Origin: Gammaproteobacteria bacterium
GTDB taxonomy: Bacteria > Pseudomonadota > Gammaproteobacteria > Thiohalospirales > Thiohalospiraceae
Assembly: GCA_015491735.1 (NCBI GenBank)
Contig: WFVH01000031.1
Location: 21,311-85,310, forward strand
Direction of reading: 5' to 3'
Length of the DNA: 64,000 nucleotides
The notes under the pieces were generated by a model, which saw only the letters and a program-made list of their open reading frames with translations, did no database searches and was not told the DNA's origin. Below are positions 54,901-62,115 of this stretch, in pieces (position 1 is the first letter of the stretch; each line of letters begins with the position of its first letter). A program made the translations under genes and the position numbers.

Positions 54901-56169
54901 ATGCAGTTCAACCGCCAGTCACGATTTGTCAGCCGGCTTACCAGCAATACGCTCGCGCTCGTTCTGGCGGGGGGGAGGGGTTCCAGGCTCAAGCAACTGA
55001 CCATGTGGCGGGCAAAACCGGCGGTGCCGTTTGCCGGCAAGTTCCGTATTATCGACTTTCCTCTCTCCAACTGCATCAACTCCGGGATCCGGCGTATTGG
55101 TGTTTTGACCCAGTACAAGGCGCACTCCCTGATCCGCCACATCCGCCAGGGGTGGGGATCGCTGCGAGGCGATTTCGGCGAGTTCGTCGAGCTGTTGCCG
55201 GCCCAACAGCGAATCGAGGCCTCCTGGTATGCCGGTACGGCAGATGCGGTCTATCAGAATCTGGATATTATTCGCCGCCACAACCCGGATTATGTACTCA
55301 TCCTGGCAGGCGATCACATCTATAAAATGGATTACGGTCCCATGCTGGCGCTCCATGTGGAGCGGGAGGCCGATATCACAGTAGGGTGCATCGAAGTGCC
55401 CCTGGCAGAGGCGAATGCGTTTGGCGTCATGGGAACCGATGCAGACAGCAAGGTGATCAGTTTCGAGGAAAAGCCGGACAACCCCACGCCAAAGCCCGGG
55501 TCGGACAGCGTGGCGCTGGTTTCCATGGGGATCTATATCTTCAATACCGACTTTCTTTATGAGCAGTTGATAAAAGATGCTGATACACCGGGATCCAGCC
55601 GTGATTTCGGCAAGGACATCATTCCCGGTTTGCTTGGAAAATACCGGGTATACGCCTATCCGTTCGCCGACTCATCGACAGGTGGGCAGAGCTATTGGCG
55701 TGATGTGGGTACGGTCGACAGCTACTGGAAGGCCAACCTGGAGTTGATCAGCGTCACCCCGGAGCTGAATCTGTATGATCAGGAGTGGCCGATATGGACC
55801 TACCAGCGCCAGGTTCCTCCCGCCAAGTTTGTATTTGACGATGATGACCGGCGGGGGATGGCGGTCGATTCAATCACCTCCGGTGGCTGTATTATCTCCG
55901 GAGCAACGGTGCGCCGCTCATTGTTGTTCTCCAACGTCATCGTGGAGTCCTGGTCCTGCATTGAAGACTCCGTCATTCTTCCTGATGTCAATATTGGCCA
56001 GCATTGCCGGATCCGCAAGGCGATTATAGACAAAAAATGCGAAATTCCCGACGGCATGGTAATTGGTGAAAATCGTGAGGAGGATGAAAAACGGTTCTAT
56101 GTCAGCGATGAAGGGGTAGTTCTGGTGATACCGGAAATGTTGGGGCAGCAGATCCATCACGTTCGTTGA
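54901..56169 (+). CDS. glgC: Glucose-1-phosphate adenylyltransferase
   Basis: A 422-residue enzyme (E. coli GlgC 431); AAGGAG precedes the [74 protein letters not shown] and FEEKPDNP are the expected nucleotidyltransferase blocks, followed by the left-handed beta-helix with allosteric and structural roles. It makes ADP-glucose for GlgA and is the usual regulated step. It is divergent from glgB with a 110-bp promoter region between and is followed by malQ after 19 bp. Confidence 0.97.
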   Translation: MQFNRQSRFVSRLTSNTLALVLAGGRGSRLKQLTMWRAKPAVPFAGKFRIIDFPLSNCINSGIRRIGVLTQYKAHSLIRHIRQGWGSLRGDFGEFVELLPAQQRIEASWYAGTADAVYQNLDIIRRHNPDYVLILAGDHIYKMDYGPMLALHVEREADITVGCIEVPLAEANAFGVMGTDADSKVISFEEKPDNPTPKPGSDSVALVSMGIYIFNTDFLYEQLIKDADTPGSSRDFGKDIIPGLLGKYRVYAYPFADSSTGGQSYWRDVGTVDSYWKANLELISVTPELNLYDQEWPIWTYQRQVPPAKFVFDDDDRRGMAVDSITSGGCIISGATVRRSLLFSNVIVESWSCIEDSVILPDVNIGQHCRIRKAIIDKKCEIPDGMVIGENREEDEKRFYVSDEGVVLVIPEMLGQQIHHVR

Positions 56170-56188
56170 TCCGCCACGAGGCAGCTGG

Positions 56189-57655
56189 ATGACTATTTCA
56201 AACCAACGCCGGGCGGGAATTCTGCTGCATGTAACATCGCTGCCGGGTAGCGCCGGAAATGGTGACATGGGCACGGAGGCCTACCGTTTTGTCGAGTTTA
56301 TGGCGGCCAGCGGGGTTTCGGTATGGCAAGTCCTGCCGCTGGGACCAACACATGGCGACGGCTCTCCCTATCAGTGTCTATCGGTTCATGCGGGTAACCC
56401 GCTGCTCATAAACCTGGAGTGGCTACAGGGCAAAGGCTGGATCGAGTCAACGAAACCCGGTGCGGGAGACTCGTTTGACCGCCATCGAATGAACTGTTTA
56501 CAGCAAGCATGGGACGGGTTTCAGCAAAAGGCGACGCCGGAGGAAAAAGAGGCGCTGGATGAGTTTTCCGTTGCCCAGGCCGAATGGCTGGATGATTTTG
56601 CCCTCTATATGGCGTTGCGTCAGGAGCTGAACGAACAGGCCTGGACACAGTGGCCAGAGGCGCTGCGTGATCGGCAACCGAAGGCGATTGAACAGGCCAG
56701 GGTGCGCTTGAGCCGGCAGATCGGCTCGATTCGTTTTCAGCAATACCTTTTTTTTCAGCAGTGGCATGAACTGAAAAACCATGCTCACCAGCACGGCGTG
56801 CTGTTGTTTGGTGACATGCCAATTTTCGTTGCTCATGACAGTGCTGATGTTTGGGCACATCGTGAATATTTCACTGTTGACGAGAAAGGCCACCCGTTAA
56901 CCGTGGCTGGTGTGCCGCCAGACTACTTTTCCGCGACAGGTCAACGCTGGGGCAACCCTCTCTATCATTGGGACAGAATACAACGGGATGGGTTCTCCTG
57001 GTGGATAGCGCGCATGCGCACTCAGTTCGAGCTGTTCGACTTTGTGCGGATCGATCATTTCCGCGGATTCGAGGCTTTCTGGGAGATTCCGGGCAGTGCC
57101 GAAACAGCGATAGAGGGGCACTGGGTGAAAGCGCCAGGAGAGGCGCTGTTGAGTGCATTGCAGCAAACATTTCATGATCTGCCTCTGGTCGCGGAAGATC
57201 TGGGGATAATCACCCCGGAGGTGGACGCATTACGCAACAGGTTTGGTTTGCCAGGCATGAAAATACTGCAGTTTGCCTTCGGCGGAGATGCCAGCAACCC
57301 CTATCTTCCGCACAATCATGAAAAAAAATCGGTGGTCTATACCGGCACCCACGACAACGACACGACGAAGGGGTGGTATGCCATGTTGACGGAGGCGGAA
57401 AAAAAACATGTCGCAGCCTATTTCGGTCATCCGGGAGAGGAGATGCCCTGGCCGCTGATTCGGGCGGCGCTGGCTTCGGTTGCCTGCCTCGCCATGTTGC
57501 CGATGCAGGATATACTGGCGCTTGACGGAGAGCACCGTATGAATACGCCCGGCACTGCCGAGGGAAACTGGAGATGGCGTTTCAGCTGGGAGCAGGTCGA
57601 CCCCGGTCTCCCGGCACACCTGTCAGGATTGATGCACCTCTACGGGCGGCGCTGA
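56189..57655 (+). CDS. malQ: 4-alpha-glucanotransferase
   Basis: A 488-residue GH77 enzyme of the short type (as in Thermus and plant DPE1, without an N-terminal extension). RRAGILLHVTSLPG, WQVLPLGPTHGDGSPYQ, the nucleophile region FVRIDHFRGFEAFWEIP, acid/base VAEDLGIITPEV and TGTHDNDTTKGW are all present. It rearranges malto-oligosaccharides, here for glycogen turnover. It is next to glgC on the plus strand and followed by the degenerate GT2 after 15 bp. Confidence 0.96.
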   Translation: MTISNQRRAGILLHVTSLPGSAGNGDMGTEAYRFVEFMAASGVSVWQVLPLGPTHGDGSPYQCLSVHAGNPLLINLEWLQGKGWIESTKPGAGDSFDRHRMNCLQQAWDGFQQKATPEEKEALDEFSVAQAEWLDDFALYMALRQELNEQAWTQWPEALRDRQPKAIEQARVRLSRQIGSIRFQQYLFFQQWHELKNHAHQHGVLLFGDMPIFVAHDSADVWAHREYFTVDEKGHPLTVAGVPPDYFSATGQRWGNPLYHWDRIQRDGFSWWIARMRTQFELFDFVRIDHFRGFEAFWEIPGSAETAIEGHWVKAPGEALLSALQQTFHDLPLVAEDLGIITPEVDALRNRFGLPGMKILQFAFGGDASNPYLPHNHEKKSVVYTGTHDNDTTKGWYAMLTEAEKKHVAAYFGHPGEEMPWPLIRAALASVACLAMLPMQDILALDGEHRMNTPGTAEGNWRWRFSWEQVDPGLPAHLSGLMHLYGRR

Positions 57656-57670
57656 GGCTGGTGCAGCATC

Positions 57671-58462
57671 ATGTTCAGACGGCGCCGAAACAGACCCCGC
57701 AGCATGCGCAAGATACAGGTGTTGCCGCGCCGCCCCGGCGGAGCAAATGGGGAGCCGATGCCCGCTCCCACTGTCATTCTTGAACCGGAAGAGCAGCTCT
57801 CCATTATCGTTCTGGCGCCGAATGGATCGGCTCATATTGTTCCCACGCTGCTGACACTGCAGCCTCTGCGCACGGCGGGACATGAGGTGATCGTCGTGGA
57901 TGGCGGCGGCAGGGAGGATACCGCCGGGCTTGCGGCAGAACTGGCTGATCAGGTTATCGAAGGGCCGTATGGAGGCGCAGCGGGAATGAATCTTGGAGCG
58001 CGGCATGCCTGGGGGGGTACGCTGCTGTTTCTCCATGCCGGCTGTCTGCTGCCGGATCATGCCGACAAACTGATACTGTCTGCGCTGGCGGACAAGAAAC
58101 ATCAATGGGGTGGATTCCATGTTGCTTTTCCCGCAAGCCATCCACTCCTGCGGGGCGTGGCGCATATCGTTAGCTGGCGCTCCCGGCTTGCTGGCACTGT
58201 GGCAGTAGAGCAAGGGTTGTTCGTTCGGCGGACATTATATGAGCGCATTGGCGGTTTTTCTGCTGGTTTGCCGTGGCGAAAAGCAGTGATCTGCCGGCGC
58301 CTCAGGGAGGCTGGGCGTCCCCTGTTTTTGCGCCAGCCGGTGGTGAGTCCAGCTCATTCGCTACCTGGCGAACGGTGCCGTTTGTGGCTGCGCCGTTTTT
58401 TGAGCAGAGTCCGTTGTTGTAAACCGATGGAGCAGGAGGCTTGCCGGGCAAACGGCCGTTGA
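57671..58462 (+). CDS. Degenerate GT2-like protein (TIGR04283-type fold), probably inactive
   Basis: A 263-residue protein; GAGG precedes the ATG. The frame resembles the glycosyltransferase family with blocks 'SIIIPALNE, GHEVIVVDGGSTD, LFLHADT, GDQ, PLMED'. Here these read SIIVLAPNGSAH, GHEVIVVDGGGREDT, LFLHAGCLLPD, VEQGLFVRR and LPWRKAVICRR. The Asp of the DxD-like HADT and the catalytic Asp of MED are lost, as is the Glu of ALNE. It therefore probably lacks transferase activity, although the gene is intact. It follows malQ and may be co-transcribed. A new role or early decay cannot be told apart here. Confidence 0.7.
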   Translation: MFRRRRNRPRSMRKIQVLPRRPGGANGEPMPAPTVILEPEEQLSIIVLAPNGSAHIVPTLLTLQPLRTAGHEVIVVDGGGREDTAGLAAELADQVIEGPYGGAAGMNLGARHAWGGTLLFLHAGCLLPDHADKLILSALADKKHQWGGFHVAFPASHPLLRGVAHIVSWRSRLAGTVAVEQGLFVRRTLYERIGGFSAGLPWRKAVICRRLREAGRPLFLRQPVVSPAHSLPGERCRLWLRRFLSRVRCCKPMEQEACRANGR

Positions 58463-58473
58463 GTCTGTGTTGA

Positions 58474-58974
58474 TTATTCGTTGATGCGGTTGAAGCGGAT
58501 GATGTGATCATTGAGCATGCCGGCCTTTCTCATTTCCATGTAGTTCTCGATGAATGTCACCCGGCAGGGCGCTGTTCCATCACACTCGAAAACCGCTTTG
58601 TTCTCCTCGGGCATGTCATAGGTCTCGATATGCGCCGTTGCCGCTTCGGACAAAAACGAGAACCTCCCCCGAATGTACGACTTGCCCTTTATTTGCTGTT
58701 TTATCTCTTGAAAAACATTGTGCAGAACCTTCGGCTTCAGTGTCTTTGAGTAGGGGTAGGGGACATACAGCAGAACGACCCACCGATCCGGATAGAATTT
58801 AATATAGATACTGTTACCGGATATCCTGGCCGGCCTGTCGTCATTCCCGTCCCTGGAGTAGTATCCCGAGTAGATGTCTGTTCTATTACTGGATTCTGCT
58901 GAACCGGAATAGAAGAGACCTGTGGTGGTGACTGTAACCAGGAGTATAAAAGCAACAATACTCTTTCTCATCAT
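58474..58974 (-). CDS. Secreted protein of unknown function
   Basis: From the ATG at 58974 (MMRKSIVAFILLVTVTTTGL) the protein has 166 residues with a signal peptide, likely cleaved near SGSAESS; the frame runs on to 59007 without support. GGGGCG precedes the start. The mature part has YYSRDGNDDRPARISGN, IYIKFYPDRWVVLLYVPYPY and two Cys (CDGTAPC) that could form a disulfide. I recognise no family. It converges with the degenerate GT2 gene 11 bp away. Confidence 0.6.
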   Translation of the reverse strand: MMRKSIVAFILLVTVTTTGLFYSGSAESSNRTDIYSGYYSRDGNDDRPARISGNSIYIKFYPDRWVVLLYVPYPYSKTLKPKVLHNVFQEIKQQIKGKSYIRGRFSFLSEAATAHIETYDMPEENKAVFECDGTAPCRVTFIENYMEMRKAGMLNDHIIRFNRINE

Positions 58975-59551
58975 TTTTTCGCCCCGCTTTTTTAAACCCG
59001 GCAGCAATGTATCAGGAGTGATGGATTGCTCCGGTCATCACTTCACTTTTTTCTCCCAAGGAAAGCACTCCTTTGGGGGCAATGAAACCCATCGGGCAGC
59101 CCCCTGGAGTTGCTCCGCATGTAGAACGACCGTTCGCCAACCACCTGCCGAATACGGCCTTGCTGCCGCCTTTCCCGACTGTTGCCCCGGGATTCAACGC
59201 TAGCGGGTTAATGATAGACACGATTTTTGTTTTTTTCCTTGCTCTCGGGCAACTAAAAGACAGTTTCTCCGGTGGACGCATACTTTATTGCTCCCGGGGT
59301 TTCAGGAGCAGGCGGAAACAAGGCACCGGTTGCGGGCAATGGTTGCCTTGTTGGCAAACATTGCAACGCCGTGCCAGCCTGTTCTTGAAACCGCAGACAA
59401 TTTGGTGAAGAGTCAATAGATGCGCTTTGGTTGCTATTTCCCCGGAAAGTGTTCGATAGGGCGGTTTTACCGGTTTGTCCATTGGATTTTGAGCAGCATT
59501 ACAGCTAGACTTGTCACCATACCAACTTGAGATTGGGATGTGTTGCCGGGT
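58975..59551. other. 577-bp gap without a convincing gene
   Basis: Overlapping open frames on both strands (59012-59281 and 59073-59408) lack ribosome-binding sites and recognisable domains. A GCGGGTTAATG sequence of the dispersed type is near 59203. Nothing else was identified. Confidence 0.5.
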
Positions 59552-59800
59552 ATGGAGATAGTCTATTTTACTGTTGCTGGAATTGCCCTCTATTTTATTT
59601 CAGACTGGATTCTGAATCAGATGGAGGCAAGGGCGGGCAGGCGCTTCGAGTACCGGACCCTGGTGTTTTTTGTGATTATCCTTGTTCTCTCCATGAGCCT
59701 GTTCAATCTTGTACAGCATTTTCAGGGAAAGGGTGTAGAGTCATCTGCTGAAGAAACCGCAATTGATGGCGCCGATTATCCAGACGGGGGTACCCCTTGA
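59552..59800 (+). CDS. Small membrane protein of unknown function
   Basis: From the ATG at 59552 the protein has 82 residues; a GTG at 59540 would add MLPG and lies in a GTTGCCGGGT motif. MEIVYFTVAGIALYFISDWI and LVFFVIILVLSMSLFNLV are two clear spans joined by a charged loop (NQMEARAGRRFEYR), with an acidic tail (ESSAEETAIDGADYPDGGTP). The loop charge places it in the cytoplasm and the tail in the same compartment. Not recognised; the hydrophobic/charge layout looks like a real small membrane protein. No good ribosome-binding site. Confidence 0.55.
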   Translation: MEIVYFTVAGIALYFISDWILNQMEARAGRRFEYRTLVFFVIILVLSMSLFNLVQHFQGKGVESSAEETAIDGADYPDGGTP

Positions 59801-59834
59801 TTTGATGTCGCTGCCAGTCCACTATTGTCGGGTT

Positions 59835-59986
59835 GTAACTATTCAGCATGGTATGGAACAAGCCGGTAACTGTTCAGATTGCCCCTGAAATTCGTCAGTT
59901 CAAGGCGAAAAATGGGAGTTTACACGTGTAAATGACCATTTTTCAACGCAGAAATGGCGGATTTCAGGGGTGAGCTGAATAGTTAC
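59835..59986 (-). mobile_element. 152-bp MITE-like element, full copy 9 (reverse)
   Basis: Perfect 13-bp ends, reverse orientation, flanked by exact 8-bp direct repeats GTCGGGTT (59827-59834 and 59987-59994). It also overlaps the last codons of the minus-strand oxidase-like gene: the stop codon of that frame lies at 59964, inside the element. Confidence 0.93.
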
Positions 59987-61376
59987 GTCGGGTTTTTATT
60001 TTCCCCGTCCACATGGATTTGAATGTGATCACCAGAAACAGGACTCCGCCAATAATGGCAATCAAGCCGCCAAGCCCCATTATTCCCATGCCGGCGATCT
60101 CCTGAATGCTATTCAGTCCCTGCTCGGCCCCTGCCGTTTTACGCTGAACACCGTACCCACCAGACCAGGCAAGCCCCAACACGTGCATCAGCTGACCACC
60201 ACCATAGATTACAGGCTGCATAACAACGATTCTCCCGGTTGGTCTTCTGAATCCGAGCAGCGGCAGCATATGGTAGGTGATCCCCATGTAGGCCAGTGTG
60301 ACAGCGACAATGGAACCATGATAGTGTGCAGGGATGGTAACGTTACTGCCACTGATCAGAAAACCGATAATACCCCCGACACCAAATAGCAGAATGGAAA
60401 ACAGCAGTGCGCTCCGTTCGGCGCTCAAGCCAGTGAGTTCCCTTCTCCTGCGCACCAGGGGGAGTAATATGGCCAAAGCCAGCGGTAAAGCGGCCAGTCC
60501 ACCGCCGTACTGCATGAGCCAGGTCAGCCCCAGAACATGGCTGGCGGAACCTATCTCGTAAGCCAGGTAGATGTAGGGAGTAAACAGCAATACCGGTGCT
60601 GATCCGACAATAAACAGTAACACCGCCATCCGGGGTGTCAGGCCCGGCATCACGCCAGACGAGGTGGCAAGCCATAGCCACGCGACCAACATCAACTGTA
60701 CATGGGTAAACTGTATTGTGTGGCCGCTTCCCCAAAAAAGAAGCTCATAATAGGCTCTCCCTGTGGTAGCGGCAGGCATGCCGTACCATGATGCAACAAG
60801 AGTTATTACGGCAAGCAGCGCGATTAACAAGGCTGTCAGCAGTCCAAAACGGAGCGCGCCCGGTCCACAGATGAGGCTGCCCGGTGGACGGGAGAAAAAC
60901 AGGCTGTGCACTACCAGTGCAGTAAAACCAAATCCGAACAGCCCCAGCCCTGCAAAAAAGACGGGATGCTGGAGTACGGGAACATAGTTGTTCATCAGCG
61001 GATCGCCAGCACCCAGAAACGGAGACAGCGTGACAACAGCGGTACCCGCGATACTGAGCCACAGCGCCACCCAGGCAAAAGAGGGAGATCTTCCGGAGCT
61101 GTTGAAGCTCCACAAAACCCCGGCAAATGACAAAAACCATACCAACACGGTCAGATCGACATGAACGACCAAAGCCGTATGGAAAAAATCCACCCAGGGG
61201 AAAACATCCTGAATACCCGGCGTTCTCGACATGACGACCAGCAGGGTAAACAGACCGCCGATCACCAGGGAACTCAGCGAGAGAAGCAGCCATCCTGTGA
61301 CCAGACTGCGGGATTTCGGATCCGGTGTGTCTAGATAGTATCCGTGGTTTTTCACTCTGCTCTCTTCAACAGGCAT
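59964..61376 (-). CDS. Heme-copper oxidase subunit I-like protein with incomplete CuB site
   Basis: A 470-residue protein with about 12 spans. Helix II region FFHTALVVHVDLTVLVW (His66/72), helix VI WGSGHTIQFTHVQLM (His219, 225) and helix X IPAHYHGSIVAVTLAYMG (His351/353, both heme ligands) match heme-copper oxidase/NO reductase subunit I. The helix VII His-His pair that ligates CuB is absent; only His280 in GSASHVLGL lies there. It thus may not be a canonical O2 reductase. The end of the frame (KTRRNYSAHP) reads into MITE copy 9, so the C-terminus is altered. It lies on the minus strand downstream of the cytochrome b fusion and a periplasmic protein. Confidence 0.75.
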   Translation of the reverse strand: MPVEESRVKNHGYYLDTPDPKSRSLVTGWLLLSLSSLVIGGLFTLLVVMSRTPGIQDVFPWVDFFHTALVVHVDLTVLVWFLSFAGVLWSFNSSGRSPSFAWVALWLSIAGTAVVTLSPFLGAGDPLMNNYVPVLQHPVFFAGLGLFGFGFTALVVHSLFFSRPPGSLICGPGALRFGLLTALLIALLAVITLVASWYGMPAATTGRAYYELLFWGSGHTIQFTHVQLMLVAWLWLATSSGVMPGLTPRMAVLLFIVGSAPVLLFTPYIYLAYEIGSASHVLGLTWLMQYGGGLAALPLALAILLPLVRRRRELTGLSAERSALLFSILLFGVGGIIGFLISGSNVTIPAHYHGSIVAVTLAYMGITYHMLPLLGFRRPTGRIVVMQPVIYGGGQLMHVLGLAWSGGYGVQRKTAGAEQGLNSIQEIAGMGIMGLGGLIAIIGGVLFLVITFKSMWTGKIKTRRNYSAHP

Positions 61377-61429
61377 GGGGCTTATCCGACCAGGCTGATA
61401 CTGTTAACAATATACTAACCCGAACAGGA

Positions 61430-61500
61430 ACCGATCAGCCACTCTCTGAAAGCCGCGCATCATCTCTGCGTTGAAAAATGGACAGTTATCCGGTGCACAC
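61430..61500 (+). mobile_element. Decayed fragment of the MITE-like element
   Basis: GATCAGCCACTCTCTGAAAG and TCTCTGCGTTGAAAAATGG resemble the left half of the element, and a GTTACGTCAAGG-type end follows near 61526. It is part of the 241-bp gap between the oxidase-like gene and the periplasmic protein gene. Confidence 0.5.
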
Positions 61501-61617
61501 TCAGGCGGACTCAGCTTGCCGGGCAGTTACGTCAAGGTTGCTCTTAACCCGGCACCCGAGGCGGCAGGCGTGGCCCGCATCACGAGGCAGCTACTTGCGT
61601 TCGGGGGAGCGGCATTC

Positions 61618-62115
61618 CTACTTGAACAGAAAACCCGTTTCCGGATTGAAATCGATAAACAGCAGTTGCGCTGGTGCCAGTTGCGCTGTTTTTTCATAGG
61701 TATGGTTATACTCTTCCTTTATGCGGACGCTATCATTCATCCGGATGGTGAAGTGATGCTCTCCTGCGGGAACCGTTGCGTACAGAAAGATATCGACGCC
61801 TCCATCCCCAAACAGGCCAGGCGGGTTAGCAACTGTCTTCAGCAAGGGTTGGTCATCCATTAAAAGCTCCACCTTGACGGGGGAGCGGGCGCGGGGGCAT
61901 TCGGTGGGGCGCCGCATGTTGGGTGCGAGTTTGGCCTGTTCCTCGGCGGATACAACGCGACAGGGCTCGATATGCTGCCCTGCGTGACTGAAGGCGAGCA
62001 CAACCACAGCCTGCCCTTCCGGGAGGTGGCGGTAAGCCGGTGCGGAAGAGAAATACCCCACCAGACTCATGAAAACGAGGTAGTTGAGAATCTGTAACGG
62101 ATACCTTTTACGCAT
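61618..62115 (-). CDS. Periplasmic protein of unknown function in the redox operon
   Basis: The ATG at 62115 has an AAGGAGA ribosome-binding site 6 bp upstream; seven further in-frame codons are not needed. The 165-residue protein starts MRKRYPLQILNYLVFMSLVG, an N-terminal signal anchor or uncleaved signal, followed by a soluble domain with FSHAGQHIEPCRVV, a second Cys in RRPTECPRARSP and a C-terminal beta-rich part (VPAGEHHFTIRMNDSVRIKE). The start overlaps the stop of the cytochrome b fusion by 8 bp, so the two are translationally coupled. I do not recognise a family; a structural or electron-transfer partner of the fusion is plausible. Confidence 0.65.
   Translation of the reverse strand: MRKRYPLQILNYLVFMSLVGYFSSAPAYRHLPEGQAVVVLAFSHAGQHIEPCRVVSAEEQAKLAPNMRRPTECPRARSPVKVELLMDDQPLLKTVANPPGLFGDGGVDIFLYATVPAGEHHFTIRMNDSVRIKEEYNHTYEKTAQLAPAQLLFIDFNPETGFLFK

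Noticed and set aside
59012..59408. Overlapping frames of 89 and 111 residues in the 58.9-59.5 kb gap
   Set aside because: No ribosome-binding site, no domain, antisense to each other; cannot be supported either way.
5122..59986. The repeated 152-bp sequences as a CRISPR array
   Set aside because: Copies are thousands of bases apart, occur in both orientations and have their own inverted ends and target duplications; there are no regular spacers.
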